In this document: positions 1 through 6,248 of the stretch, in pieces
Layout of the letters: every line of letters begins with the position of its first letter
Numbering within the stretch: the first letter of the stretch is position 1
Assembly: GCA_050747825.1 (NCBI GenBank)
Contig: JBOGJG010000363.1
Coordinates: 1 to 11,904 of the forward strand
DNA from: JBOGJG01 sp050747825
GTDB lineage: Bacteria; Acidobacteriota; UBA6911; RPQK01; JBOGJG01
Reading direction: 5' to 3'
Length of the DNA: 11,904 bases
Position numbers and translations under genes: made by a program
Notes under the pieces: generated by a model
What the model saw: the letters and a program-made list of their open reading frames with translations, nothing else
Told to the model about the DNA's origin: nothing
The model's database searches: none

Positions 1-128
1 CTTTTCTTGAAATTAACAGGCTCAATTCTTCGTCGCTGTCTGGTTGTCAAAGATCACTGCCGGACAAGGATCATTCATCCTGCCAGCGAAACTCCTATGA
101 TACCGAAAGCGCAGGGAGGTTGCAACAA
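1..128. other. Downstream flank of the M1-like gene, no gene assigned
   Basis: This stretch lies after the TAG stop of the M1-like gene. On the minus strand only a 17-codon ORF with no recognisable features is visible. On the plus strand two frames stay open from the window edge, but they are short, run against the reading direction of all neighbours and resemble nothing I recognise. A 5-bp stem with a 5-nt loop at 67-81 (AGGAT/ATCCT) is too weak and lacks a T-run, so I do not call a terminator. The 3' end of a convergent plus-strand gene cannot be excluded. Confidence 0.4.
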
Positions 129-2147
129 CTAATTGACGAGGACACTGCTGGGCTTGGAGTAGGGCTCTTTGAGGTACTTCTCCGCCTCGCTCTGGGCGCC
201 GTTGTGGTCCACCTTGCTGTTGATGGCCTTCTGGTACTCGGCCATGGCGCGCGGCCGTTGACCCAGGATGTCATAGATCTTTCCCAGATGAATGTGCGTC
301 CAGGTCTCCACCCATTCAGGCTTTAGATCTCCGTTTAGAGCATCCCGGAAACTGTTGGCGGCGCTGTTGTAGCTATGCTGCAGAAAGTAGACCTCACCGA
401 GCCGGTAGTCAGCCAGGGAACTGCGCGGATCCATCTGGCCGGCCTTCTCAAACTCGCGGATGGCCGACACGAAGTCGCCCTGCTCCTGGTATTCCTGCCC
501 CAGGGCCAGGTGAACGGCCACTCGCATCTTTTCGGAATCGCGCAAGATCTTCCCGTTGGGATCGAGATTCAAGCGCACGGGCATGGTCTCCGTGTCAAAT
601 GTAAAGGAGGTGGTCTTGCCGTTCACCATCAATTCCTTATTCTCAGGCTTCCCTTTGGTCTCGATGCTCACTTCCATCGGCATTTTAAACAGCTCCAGAC
701 TCTGCGTGATCTGTCCCCGGATCTTAAAGCCTCCAGCCTGAAGCTTAAAAACGGTGTATTCCAGCCGAAACTCAGGGACTCCGACTCCCTCCAGCCACTG
801 CACAAAGAACCAATCGTAGTCAGTACCTGTCTGGACCTGGACAAAATCTGAAAAACTCGAAGTGTTAGCCGCCTGGTTGGCGTTCTGTGCATACCAGTGC
901 TTCAAGACCGGTCCAAACTTCTCGTCTCCGACCAGCTGCCGCAGCATGTAAAGCACCCAAGCGCCCTTGCTTCCGACAATCGAATCATATTGCGCAGAAC
1001 CCGGGATAAGTCGCAGCCCGCGCGCCACCGGCGCCTGCTCCTGGTATTTCAAGGCCTGGACCGATTGCCGGGCCAGTTCGGTCGGAAACTCATCGGGCTT
1101 TTTTTCCTCCAGATAACGCAGCGCCGCATAAGTGGCAAAGCCATCCTGGATCCAGGCGTCATGAGGCCGGCTCAAACGAACGGAATACCCCCACCACTGC
1201 TGGGCCAGTCTCTTGGCCAACTCCATGGTGCCCGTCGATCTAAGATTCAGAAGATTCGGCTCCAGCAGAACCAAGCCGGCGCAGCCGGTCGAAGGCAAAT
1301 TGACCTGAGCGACCTGCACCAGATTGAGCCTTGCCATCGGAAATTCGCCGTATTGGTCGCGGAAAAACTGCAATATGCTGCCGATTTCTTCAGCCAGAGG
1401 CTTTAGGTCCTGGTCGTATTCTTCAGTTACAAAGAAGGTGAGCGGAACCGGCTGCTCGTCGAAGTTCTGCCGAAAATAACGGGCCACTACGACTGGAACC
1501 CCCGTAACCGGCTGATCGCTCGTCCAGGTAAACACCTCTGAAACGGCAACTGTGCGGATGGGCTGCAGGACTCCCGGAGCCACCACCGTAAAGCCCAGCG
1601 GGACCGTGATCTCAACAGAGGTCGTGGCCGCATCCAGAAGCAGGGAGTGAACGGGAAACCATTGCCCTTCGCTCAGCAACAGGGCCCCTTCGGGACTGAT
1701 CACGACCTTCTCCGTACCGGGCGTATCCAGGAAGGCATATTCCTCAGGTTCGAGCGTTCCCTGGAAACTGAAGGTCAAGGTCATTTCCGAGCCGGCCCTG
1801 AACAGGCCATCGCCTCGAATGTTCAAGCGGCTGCTGTCAAAATCGTCAAAACTGCTGCTGTAACGGACACCCTGCTCATCGAGAATATCAATAATGGTTA
1901 AACGGTTGTTGAGCTCAAAGGGAAGCGCGGCGATGTCCTCCAGCACCTTGAAGCCGACTTTCGCTTCCCCTTTCAGGTAACTGTTCTCCGGCTCCAGTTC
2001 GGCTTTGATTTCGTAATGTTCAACGTCCAGCTTGAGCTCGGCGTCGGAACTGGTCTGATTCTGGGCCAGAACCGACAGGGGGGAGAGCGCGAATAAGGCG
2101 AAAAGGACGCCCAGGGCGCGAAAACTTAGAATGGAAACTTTCATCAT
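129..2147 (-). CDS. Secreted M1-aminopeptidase-like protein with degenerate zinc site and C-terminal TPRs
   Basis: This 672-residue protein starts MMKVSILSF with a typical signal peptide (hydrophobic core about residues 9-27, likely cleavage after VLA at 26-28), so it should act in the periplasm or outside the cell. Residues about 35-225 look like the beta-rich M1 N-terminal domain, and about 230-460 like the gluzincin domain: QQWWG (316-320), DGFATY (335-340), SKGAWVLYML (393-402) and FFVQWLEGVGVPEF (447-460) are family landmarks. The zinc motif HExxH is replaced by KRLAQ (312-316). The third ligand, expected 19 residues after its last position, is Asp335 in QDGFA instead of Glu in NEGFA. 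The GAMEN substrate loop is also lost (GCAGL, 288-292). Aminopeptidase activity is therefore unlikely. Three TPR units follow (about 541-574, 578-610, 613-645), suggesting protein binding. The start at 2147 shares its A with the lpxB stop (TAATG). A longer frame reaching 2582 only overlaps lpxB and lacks a signal peptide. Confidence 0.9.
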   Translation of the reverse strand: MMKVSILSFRALGVLFALFALSPLSVLAQNQTSSDAELKLDVEHYEIKAELEPENSYLKGEAKVGFKVLEDIAALPFELNNRLTIIDILDEQGVRYSSSFDDFDSSRLNIRGDGLFRAGSEMTLTFSFQGTLEPEEYAFLDTPGTEKVVISPEGALLLSEGQWFPVHSLLLDAATTSVEITVPLGFTVVAPGVLQPIRTVAVSEVFTWTSDQPVTGVPVVVARYFRQNFDEQPVPLTFFVTEEYDQDLKPLAEEIGSILQFFRDQYGEFPMARLNLVQVAQVNLPSTGCAGLVLLEPNLLNLRSTGTMELAKRLAQQWWGYSVRLSRPHDAWIQDGFATYAALRYLEEKKPDEFPTELARQSVQALKYQEQAPVARGLRLIPGSAQYDSIVGSKGAWVLYMLRQLVGDEKFGPVLKHWYAQNANQAANTSSFSDFVQVQTGTDYDWFFVQWLEGVGVPEFRLEYTVFKLQAGGFKIRGQITQSLELFKMPMEVSIETKGKPENKELMVNGKTTSFTFDTETMPVRLNLDPNGKILRDSEKMRVAVHLALGQEYQEQGDFVSAIREFEKAGQMDPRSSLADYRLGEVYFLQHSYNSAANSFRDALNGDLKPEWVETWTHIHLGKIYDILGQRPRAMAEYQKAINSKVDHNGAQSEAEKYLKEPYSKPSSVLVN

Positions 2148-3319
2148 TAAGTCCGATGCATGTGCAATAAATTGGTTACGTGCCTGGCTCCCTCGACATA
2201 GGCATCGCGCCGGCCCAGATTGGCGGCGGCAGCTTTGAGATCTTCCTTGACCTGCCGGCGCCGGTTCGAATCGTCGAGCAAGCTCAAAATGTAATTCCCT
2301 ATATTCTCTGCTGTGGCTTTCCGTTGGATGAACTCCGGAACGATCTGCCGTCCGGCCACCAGGTTTGCCAGGCAATAAGTATCGGTTTTTACGAACCAAC
2401 GAGCGAAACACCAACTGGCGAAGGACAGCCTGTAGACCATGGCGAAAGGGACCTGCAAAATCATTGCTTCCAGTGTCGATGTCCCGCTTTTTATGATCGC
2501 ACAATCGGCTCTTCCCAGGAGTTGATCGGAGCTCTCCTGCCGAGTTTCCAGATCCAGAGGGGCATTTCCCCGCCCCATCCAATCGCGGTAGATGCCGTCT
2601 AGGAATTCGGCGGAAATCCCCGGAGCCTGGATAATCCAGAAACGGACCGGAAGCCGATCCGCTATCAGCCGCGCGGCATCCAGTTGAACTCCCAGGATCC
2701 GGCTGACTTCCTTTTTTCGACTGCCGGGAAGCAGGGCCACAACTGGACGGTCCTGAAGATGACCATTTGAAGCTTGCAGTACGGCCTGCTCGAGCCGGGT
2801 CCTGGTGGGATTTCCAATGTAGTAAGCCTGGACTCCCCGCCGGCGGTAAAATTCTTCTTCGAAAGGGAAGATCACCATCATCCTGTCCACATAGCGCTGG
2901 ATCGCCTTGAGACGCGACTGGCGCCAGGCCCAGATTTGAGGGCTGATGAAATAGCAGACGGGAATCCCCATTTTTTTCAGACGCCCGAGCAGCCTCAAGT
3001 TGAACTCCGGAAAATCAACCAGGATGGCCAGAGCCGGCCTGCGCCCGCGAGCCTCCGCAAGCAACCGGCGATAAAGCTTCCAGTAACTGGCCAAATTGGC
3101 CAGGGCGTCCCGCGGACCGATAGCCGCCAGCTCCTCCGTGGACATGAGAAGTTCCACCCCCGCCTCCTGCATGTGACGCCCGCCACTGCCAAACCACTGG
3201 AGCTGGGATGCGGAGCTTTGCCGATTGACTTCCCTGACCAGCCCGGCCGCGTGCTGCTCGCCGGAAGGTTCACCAGCCACGATCAGAATGGAAGCCGAGC
3301 CTTGATGATCAGCCCTCAA
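2147..3319 (-). CDS. lpxB: Lipid-A-disaccharide synthase
   Basis: This 390-residue GT19 glycosyltransferase joins UDP-2,3-diacylglucosamine to 2,3-diacylglucosamine-1-phosphate (lipid X) to give the lipid A disaccharide, acting peripherally at the inner membrane. Its length matches the family (E. coli 382). Visible motifs: AGEPSGE (15-21, family AGEASGD), DFPEFNLRL (102-110, with the conserved Asp of the family DxPDFN segment), SPQIWAWR (126-133), LLPGSRKKEV (196-205), SGTSTLEAM (278-286) and LANLVAGRQIVPEFIQ (317-332). The frame has no ATG near the N-terminus. The best start is TTG at 3319, overlapping the mnmA stop as TTGA, which puts AGEPSGE about eight residues further in than in E. coli. 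No clear Shine-Dalgarno precedes it, so translation probably depends on coupling to mnmA. Its presence implies an outer membrane with lipid A. The usual lpxD-fabZ-lpxA neighbours are not in this window. Confidence 0.96.
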   Translation of the reverse strand: MRADHQGSASILIVAGEPSGEQHAAGLVREVNRQSSASQLQWFGSGGRHMQEAGVELLMSTEELAAIGPRDALANLASYWKLYRRLLAEARGRRPALAILVDFPEFNLRLLGRLKKMGIPVCYFISPQIWAWRQSRLKAIQRYVDRMMVIFPFEEEFYRRRGVQAYYIGNPTRTRLEQAVLQASNGHLQDRPVVALLPGSRKKEVSRILGVQLDAARLIADRLPVRFWIIQAPGISAEFLDGIYRDWMGRGNAPLDLETRQESSDQLLGRADCAIIKSGTSTLEAMILQVPFAMVYRLSFASWCFARWFVKTDTYCLANLVAGRQIVPEFIQRKATAENIGNYILSLLDDSNRRRQVKEDLKAAAANLGRRDAYVEGARHVTNLLHMHRT

Positions 3320-4464
3320 ATCTTCGATCGGATCCAGCCGCCTCCCAATACTCGATCGCCATCGTAAAACACCGCCGCCTGTCCGGGCGTCACCGACATC
3401 TGGGGTTCACAGAAAAGAACCGTAGCCTGTATTGCCGGCTTTTGATCTTCGCTGTCAGCAGCAGGCTCCAGGCACACCTGCGCGGCTGCGGCTTCGTGAT
3501 TGGCTCGGATTTTCACCTGAGTCGAAACGGGTCCATCGGGCAGACGGTCCGAAATCCAGTTCACGCGCTCGGCCACCAGTCCGTCGCTGTACAGATCCTC
3601 TTTGTACCCGACCACCACGGTGTTTTGAGCAGGATCGAGACGCAGAACATAAAGAGGGCGGGGATGAGCCACTCTCAAACCACGCCTCTGTCCGACCGTG
3701 AACTGAAAAATCCCGTTGTGACTTCCCAACTGAGTGCCATCCTTGAACAGGATCGGACCGGGGCTCTGCCGATCCTGAAGAACCGGAAGAAACTCCTCAC
3801 TGATTTCGCCGGCATGGCGACGAATGAAGCCTGCATAATCGCGATCAGGAACGAAGCAGATCTCCTGGCTGTCGTGCTTGGCTGCCGTCAGCAGGCCATG
3901 CGATTGAGCAATTTGCCGGATGCTGGGCTTCGCGTAATCTCCGACCGGAAACAAGATGTGCGAGAGCTGCTCCTGGCTCAGCTCAAATAGATAGTAGGAC
4001 TGATCCTTACGCGCATCCTGACCTCGAAGCAGCCCGTACCCATCGCCCGGGTCATGCCGCACGCGGGCATAGTGCCCGGTCGCCACCTTCTCGATTCCGA
4101 TCTGGCGCGCAAAGAGGAGAAGCTTGTCGAACTTCAAAAAGGTATTGCACAGCACGCACGGGATGGGCGTCAGGCCAGCCAGATAGCTGCCGATAAAAGG
4201 CTCGATGACCTGCCGCTCGAACTGCTTCTCCAGGTTGAGGACGTAGAATGGGAAACCGAGGTGCTCGGCAACGCGGCGGGCGTCATAGACATCGTCCAGT
4301 GAGCAGCAGCGGCCGAATTGAGGCTCACCGCCGCGAGTGGGGTTACGACGATAATCCCACAACTGCATGGTGCAGCCCACGACGTCATAGCCTCCATCCT
4401 TTAAAAGGACAGCGGCACTAGAGCTGTCCACGCCTCCGCTCATGGCCAGTAATACTCGGTTCAT
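3316..4464 (-). CDS. mnmA: tRNA-uridine 2-sulfurtransferase (s2U34 synthesis)
   Basis: This 382-residue cytoplasmic enzyme adenylates and thiolates U34 of the tRNAs for Lys, Glu and Gln, taking sulfur from a persulfide relay. The N-terminal PP-loop SGGVDSS (9-15) binds ATP. PCVLCN (102-107) contains the nucleophile Cys106, and EICFVPD (201-207) contains the persulfide cysteine Cys203; both catalytic cysteines are intact. ATGHYARV (128-135), KDQSYYLF (153-160) and the FTVGQRRGL stretch (255-263) are further family signatures, followed by the C-terminal beta-barrel domain. The ATG lies 18 nt after the stop of the upstream unknown gene, and an AAGGAAG overlaps that stop, 13 nt from the ATG, which is a rather long spacing. 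The gene ends inside the lpxB start (TTGA). Pairing with lpxB looks like shared housekeeping expression rather than a pathway link. Confidence 0.97.
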   Translation of the reverse strand: MNRVLLAMSGGVDSSSAAVLLKDGGYDVVGCTMQLWDYRRNPTRGGEPQFGRCCSLDDVYDARRVAEHLGFPFYVLNLEKQFERQVIEPFIGSYLAGLTPIPCVLCNTFLKFDKLLLFARQIGIEKVATGHYARVRHDPGDGYGLLRGQDARKDQSYYLFELSQEQLSHILFPVGDYAKPSIRQIAQSHGLLTAAKHDSQEICFVPDRDYAGFIRRHAGEISEEFLPVLQDRQSPGPILFKDGTQLGSHNGIFQFTVGQRRGLRVAHPRPLYVLRLDPAQNTVVVGYKEDLYSDGLVAERVNWISDRLPDGPVSTQVKIRANHEAAAAQVCLEPAADSEDQKPAIQATVLFCEPQMSVTPGQAAVFYDGDRVLGGGWIRSKI

Positions 4465-4482
4465 ACACTTGTGGCCGCTTCC

Positions 4483-5307
4483 TTACGGCCGCAGCTCCGG
4501 CTGCGTAACCCGACCAGGCTTGCTGACTCTATTCCAGAGAATGCCTCGAGACAGAATCTCCAGTTGAGAGTGATTCAAGGGAACCTCATAAACGTCTATG
4601 TCCCTGGCCCTCTCCACATATCTGTTCGTCATCTCATTGTATTTGGAAATGAACTCATGTCTCAGATCATCCAGGCGGTCCTGAAAGGCCGGATCACTTT
4701 CGACCTTCCAGTCCAGATCACCTGAATTCAGAGGATCATAATTGTCGCGAACGAAATATCGGCTCATGTCTTCTCGAACGTCGGAGAAAACATTTCGAAC
4801 CTGGGTTAAGCGCCGGATCTTCCAGGTATCGTCCCAATCAGCTTCCTCTATCTCCTGAAGCATCCGCTGCTCGAGAGCCACGGCTCGATGAAGACACATC
4901 TCTCTGTACCTGCGGAATTCCTGCCCTCGTTCCTCCAGAAGCAGGTCCTCGCAACGCCTGCGGAAATCGTTCCGGTTCTCAGCTGGAAAAGAGTAGAGAC
5001 CCAGAGCATAGTTGCGCCAGATCTGGGGGCGATAGTAGTGAACCAGGTACTGAATCATCTTTTCATCACACAGTTCCGGCCAATCGATAGCTGAAGGGGG
5101 ATCGATTTCTTCAAGCGAGGCCTTCTCGAGCCGTTCCACCATATCGCACGTCCAGAGCAGGTCCCGCTCATCCAGCCATTCGGCCCGAAACAGTGCCCAG
5201 TCAGAGTTCCTGTATCCGGAACGAACGTCCTGAAGGTCGATTTTGACTTCAAAAAGGAGAGCCGGCGAGGTAAAGTGATCTCGTTTTTTAAGCCGATAGT
5301 GCTTCAT
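4483..5307 (-). CDS. Uncharacterised charged protein (274 aa)
   Basis: I do not recognise a characterised family. The protein has no signal peptide or membrane segment and is unusually rich in Arg, Glu, Asp, Trp and Tyr, so it is probably cytoplasmic. Residues about 112-160 (from NDFRRRCEDLL) look helical and could form a coiled coil. The C-terminal segment YEVPLNHSQLEILSRGILW (240-258) faintly recalls the C-terminal strand of HerA/DUF87-type ATPases, but no Walker motifs are present, so this is only a guess. The start is ATG 5307, with no Shine-Dalgarno and an extended -10 (TGATAAAAT) ending 7 nt before the ATG, consistent with a leaderless mRNA. It is first in a run with mnmA, lpxB and the M1-like gene. 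The MITE lies 49 nt upstream, between it and the ECF sigma gene. Codon pattern and length support a real gene. Confidence 0.75.
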   Translation of the reverse strand: MKHYRLKKRDHFTSPALLFEVKIDLQDVRSGYRNSDWALFRAEWLDERDLLWTCDMVERLEKASLEEIDPPSAIDWPELCDEKMIQYLVHYYRPQIWRNYALGLYSFPAENRNDFRRRCEDLLLEERGQEFRRYREMCLHRAVALEQRMLQEIEEADWDDTWKIRRLTQVRNVFSDVREDMSRYFVRDNYDPLNSGDLDWKVESDPAFQDRLDDLRHEFISKYNEMTNRYVERARDIDVYEVPLNHSQLEILSRGILWNRVSKPGRVTQPELRP

Positions 5308-5314
5308 TGAGCGG

Positions 5315-5323
5315 ATTTTATCA
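5315..5323 (-). promoter_or_regulatory. Extended -10 promoter, candidate leaderless start of the 274-aa gene
   Basis: Read on the minus strand, TGATAAAAT is a perfect extended -10 (TGn plus TAAAAT). The hexamer ends 7 nt before ATG 5307, so transcription would begin at or within a base or two of the start codon. There is no -35-like hexamer at the usual distance and no Shine-Dalgarno. The site lies outside the MITE. Confidence 0.5.
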
Positions 5324-5352
5324 TGGAGGGGGTAGGGAGAGAGGGCCTTCCT

Positions 5353-5549
5353 TTAGCAGCCTGTGGTAAAAGTCCTGAGAAGCCGTGCGCCAGGGAAGTG
5401 GAGTCGTCCGGCCAGGCGAGAGGAGGAAGGCGATGCTCCTGCATCGTCGACCACGAACAACGCAGCCGGCGGCGGCAATCCCCTGGCGCCCTTTGGGTTA
5501 GGGGCGGCCCCTAACACGACCCCTCAGGACTTTTACCACAGGCTGTTAG
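5353..5549. mobile_element. MITE-like element (189 bp, 5357-5545) with TTAG target duplications
   Basis: Positions 5357-5379 (beginning CAGCCTGTGGTAAAAG) are the exact reverse complement of 5523-5545, giving 23-bp perfect terminal inverted repeats. They are flanked by a TTAG direct repeat at 5353-5356 and 5546-5549, the mark of a transposition event. The 143-bp interior cannot hold a transposase gene. It has a second nested inverted repeat (GCGCCAGGG 5387-5395 with CCCTGGCGC 5481-5489) and a hairpin at 5497-5515, so single strands could fold end to end. Targets of the form YTAR are known for the IS5 group and for IS701-type elements, so a parent of that kind is possible; I cannot identify it. 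The right TTAG contains the stop codon of the ECF sigma gene. Confidence 0.85.
5497..5515. repeat. Perfect hairpin inside the MITE
   Basis: GTTAGGGG (5497-5504) and CCCCTAAC (5508-5515) form a perfect 8-bp stem around a 3-nt loop (CGG). In RNA read from either strand it would fold strongly, but no T-run follows, so a rho-independent terminator is not supported. It may be a structural or transposase-binding part of the element. Confidence 0.6.
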
Positions 5550-6115
5550 TTCATCAATTCCTTCTCGAGCGCCTTGCGGCCATAGAAGAGGCGGGACTTC
5601 ACCGTGCCTTCGGCCAGCCGCAGGATCTCGGCGATCTCTCGAATGGTGTATTCCTCCAGGTCGTGAAGCCTGACGACGGAACGATGCTTTTGGCCGAGAC
5701 GGCTCAGGGCCCTTTGCACCTGAGCGCGAAGCTCCGACTGGCAGGCCCTTTCGAAGGGACCAAGCGAGCGCGAATCTTCCAGCCAGGCCTGTTCGGAAAC
5801 ATCCTCATCGGTGCGCAGCCTGTGTTTGCGGTTTCTGCGAAGTATCTCCAGGCACACGTTGACCGTAATTCGATTAATCCAGGTGCCAATCTTCGAGTCA
5901 CCCCGAAAATTATGGGCCGCCCGGTAAATATTCAGAAAGGTTTCCTGCAGGGCATCCTGTGCGCAGTGTTCTTCCTTCAGTATCCTCAAGGCTGTGCCAT
6001 AGACCTTACTGCGAAATTGGGAAAACAGCTCCTGAAAGGCGTTCTCTTCACCCGCCTGCACTCGATTCATAAGACTGGCTTCAACGGTTGAAACACTCGC
6101 AATATAAGTTCCCAC
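5546..6115 (-). CDS. ECF (sigma-70 group 4) RNA polymerase sigma factor
   Basis: This 189-residue protein has the two-domain ECF layout. Region 2 spans about residues 24-95, with DALQETFLNIYRAAHNF (54-70) and GTWINRITVNVCLEILRR (77-94) for core and -10 recognition. Region 4 spans about 127-183, with the helix-turn-helix YTIREIAEILRLAEGTVKSR (156-175) for the -35. The start is GTG 6115: AAGGAGGT (6122-6129) lies 6 nt upstream, whereas the internal ATG at 6070 has no such site. A -24/-12 promoter lies directly upstream and the preceding gene is an NtrC-type activator, so it is probably expressed through sigma-54. No anti-sigma gene follows: next come the MITE and a soluble unknown protein. Control may therefore be mainly transcriptional, or a partner may be encoded elsewhere. 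The TAA stop lies inside the duplicated target of the MITE, so the protein is unaffected. Confidence 0.95.
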   Translation of the reverse strand: MGTYIASVSTVEASLMNRVQAGEENAFQELFSQFRSKVYGTALRILKEEHCAQDALQETFLNIYRAAHNFRGDSKIGTWINRITVNVCLEILRRNRKHRLRTDEDVSEQAWLEDSRSLGPFERACQSELRAQVQRALSRLGQKHRSVVRLHDLEEYTIREIAEILRLAEGTVKSRLFYGRKALEKELMN

Positions 6116-6121
6116 TGTCGG

Positions 6122-6129
6122 ACCTCCTT
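6122..6129 (-). promoter_or_regulatory. Strong ribosome binding site that fixes the GTG start of the ECF sigma gene
   Basis: AAGGAGGT read on the minus strand is a near-perfect Shine-Dalgarno, 6 nt before GTG 6115. It is the strongest such site in the window and contrasts with the genes here that have none. Confidence 0.9.
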
Positions 6130-6146
6130 CTCTGTAAGAACTCTAT

Positions 6147-6163
6147 TGCAACCACTGGGCCAA
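6147..6163 (-). promoter_or_regulatory. Sigma-54 (-24/-12) promoter of the ECF sigma gene
   Basis: Minus-strand TTGGCCCAGTGGTTGCA fits the RpoN consensus YTGGCACG-N4-TTGCW. The invariant GG (6161-6160) and GC (6149-6148) are present with the required 10 bp between them, the -12 element is perfect (TTGCA), and the -24 element keeps YTGGC but has two mismatches after it. The start site would fall near 6136, leaving a leader of about 20 nt that contains the AAGGAGGT site. The adjacent upstream gene encodes a GAFTGA-type sigma-54 activator, which supports the call. Experimental proof is absent. Confidence 0.75.
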
Positions 6164-6164
6164 T

Positions 6165-6183
6165 CCGATAAAGGTTTTATCGG
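6165..6183. promoter_or_regulatory. Perfect palindrome just upstream of the -24 element
   Basis: CCGATAAA (6165-6172) and TTTATCGG (6176-6183) form an 8-bp perfect inverted repeat with a 3-bp centre, at about -29 to -47 relative to the predicted sigma-54 start. It could be an operator for a repressor or co-regulator. As RNA it would be a hairpin, but no T-run follows in either direction. Confidence 0.5.
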
Positions 6184-6227
6184 TAGGTATTTAGCTGGAC
6201 AAGGAGTGGAGAAAAGCGTCAACCTTC

Positions 6228-6243
6228 TTTACAAAACTGTAAA
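6228..6243. promoter_or_regulatory. Palindrome, candidate activator (enhancer) site
   Basis: TTTACA (6228-6233) and TGTAAA (6238-6243) are separated by AAAC, giving a 16-bp dyad centred near -100 from the predicted sigma-54 start. That is where NtrC-type activators commonly bind. It starts 6 nt beyond the stop codon of the activator gene in this window, whose C-terminal Fis-type helix-turn-helix would recognise a dyad. Assignment is by position and symmetry only. Confidence 0.45.
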
Positions 6244-6248
6244 CAATC

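Noticed and set aside
67..81. Terminator after the M1-like gene
   Set aside because: The stem is only 5 bp and no T-run follows on the transcribed strand.
2148..2582. N-terminal extension of the M1-like gene by 145 codons
   Set aside because: It lies wholly inside lpxB in another frame, has the composition of a shadow frame, and would bury the clear signal peptide that begins at 2147.
5357..5545. Long inverted repeat as an intrinsic terminator of the ECF gene
   Set aside because: The 143-bp spacer, the exact 23-bp ends and the TTAG duplication fit a transposed element. There is no T-run after the arm.
6055..6070. Internal ATG 6070 as the start of the ECF sigma factor
   Set aside because: There is no Shine-Dalgarno before it, while GTG 6115 has AAGGAGGT at ideal spacing and fits the predicted sigma-54 start site.
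6184..6227. Sigma-70 promoter for the ECF gene
   Set aside because: A TTGACG is present on the minus strand, but no -10-like hexamer lies 16-18 bp after it.
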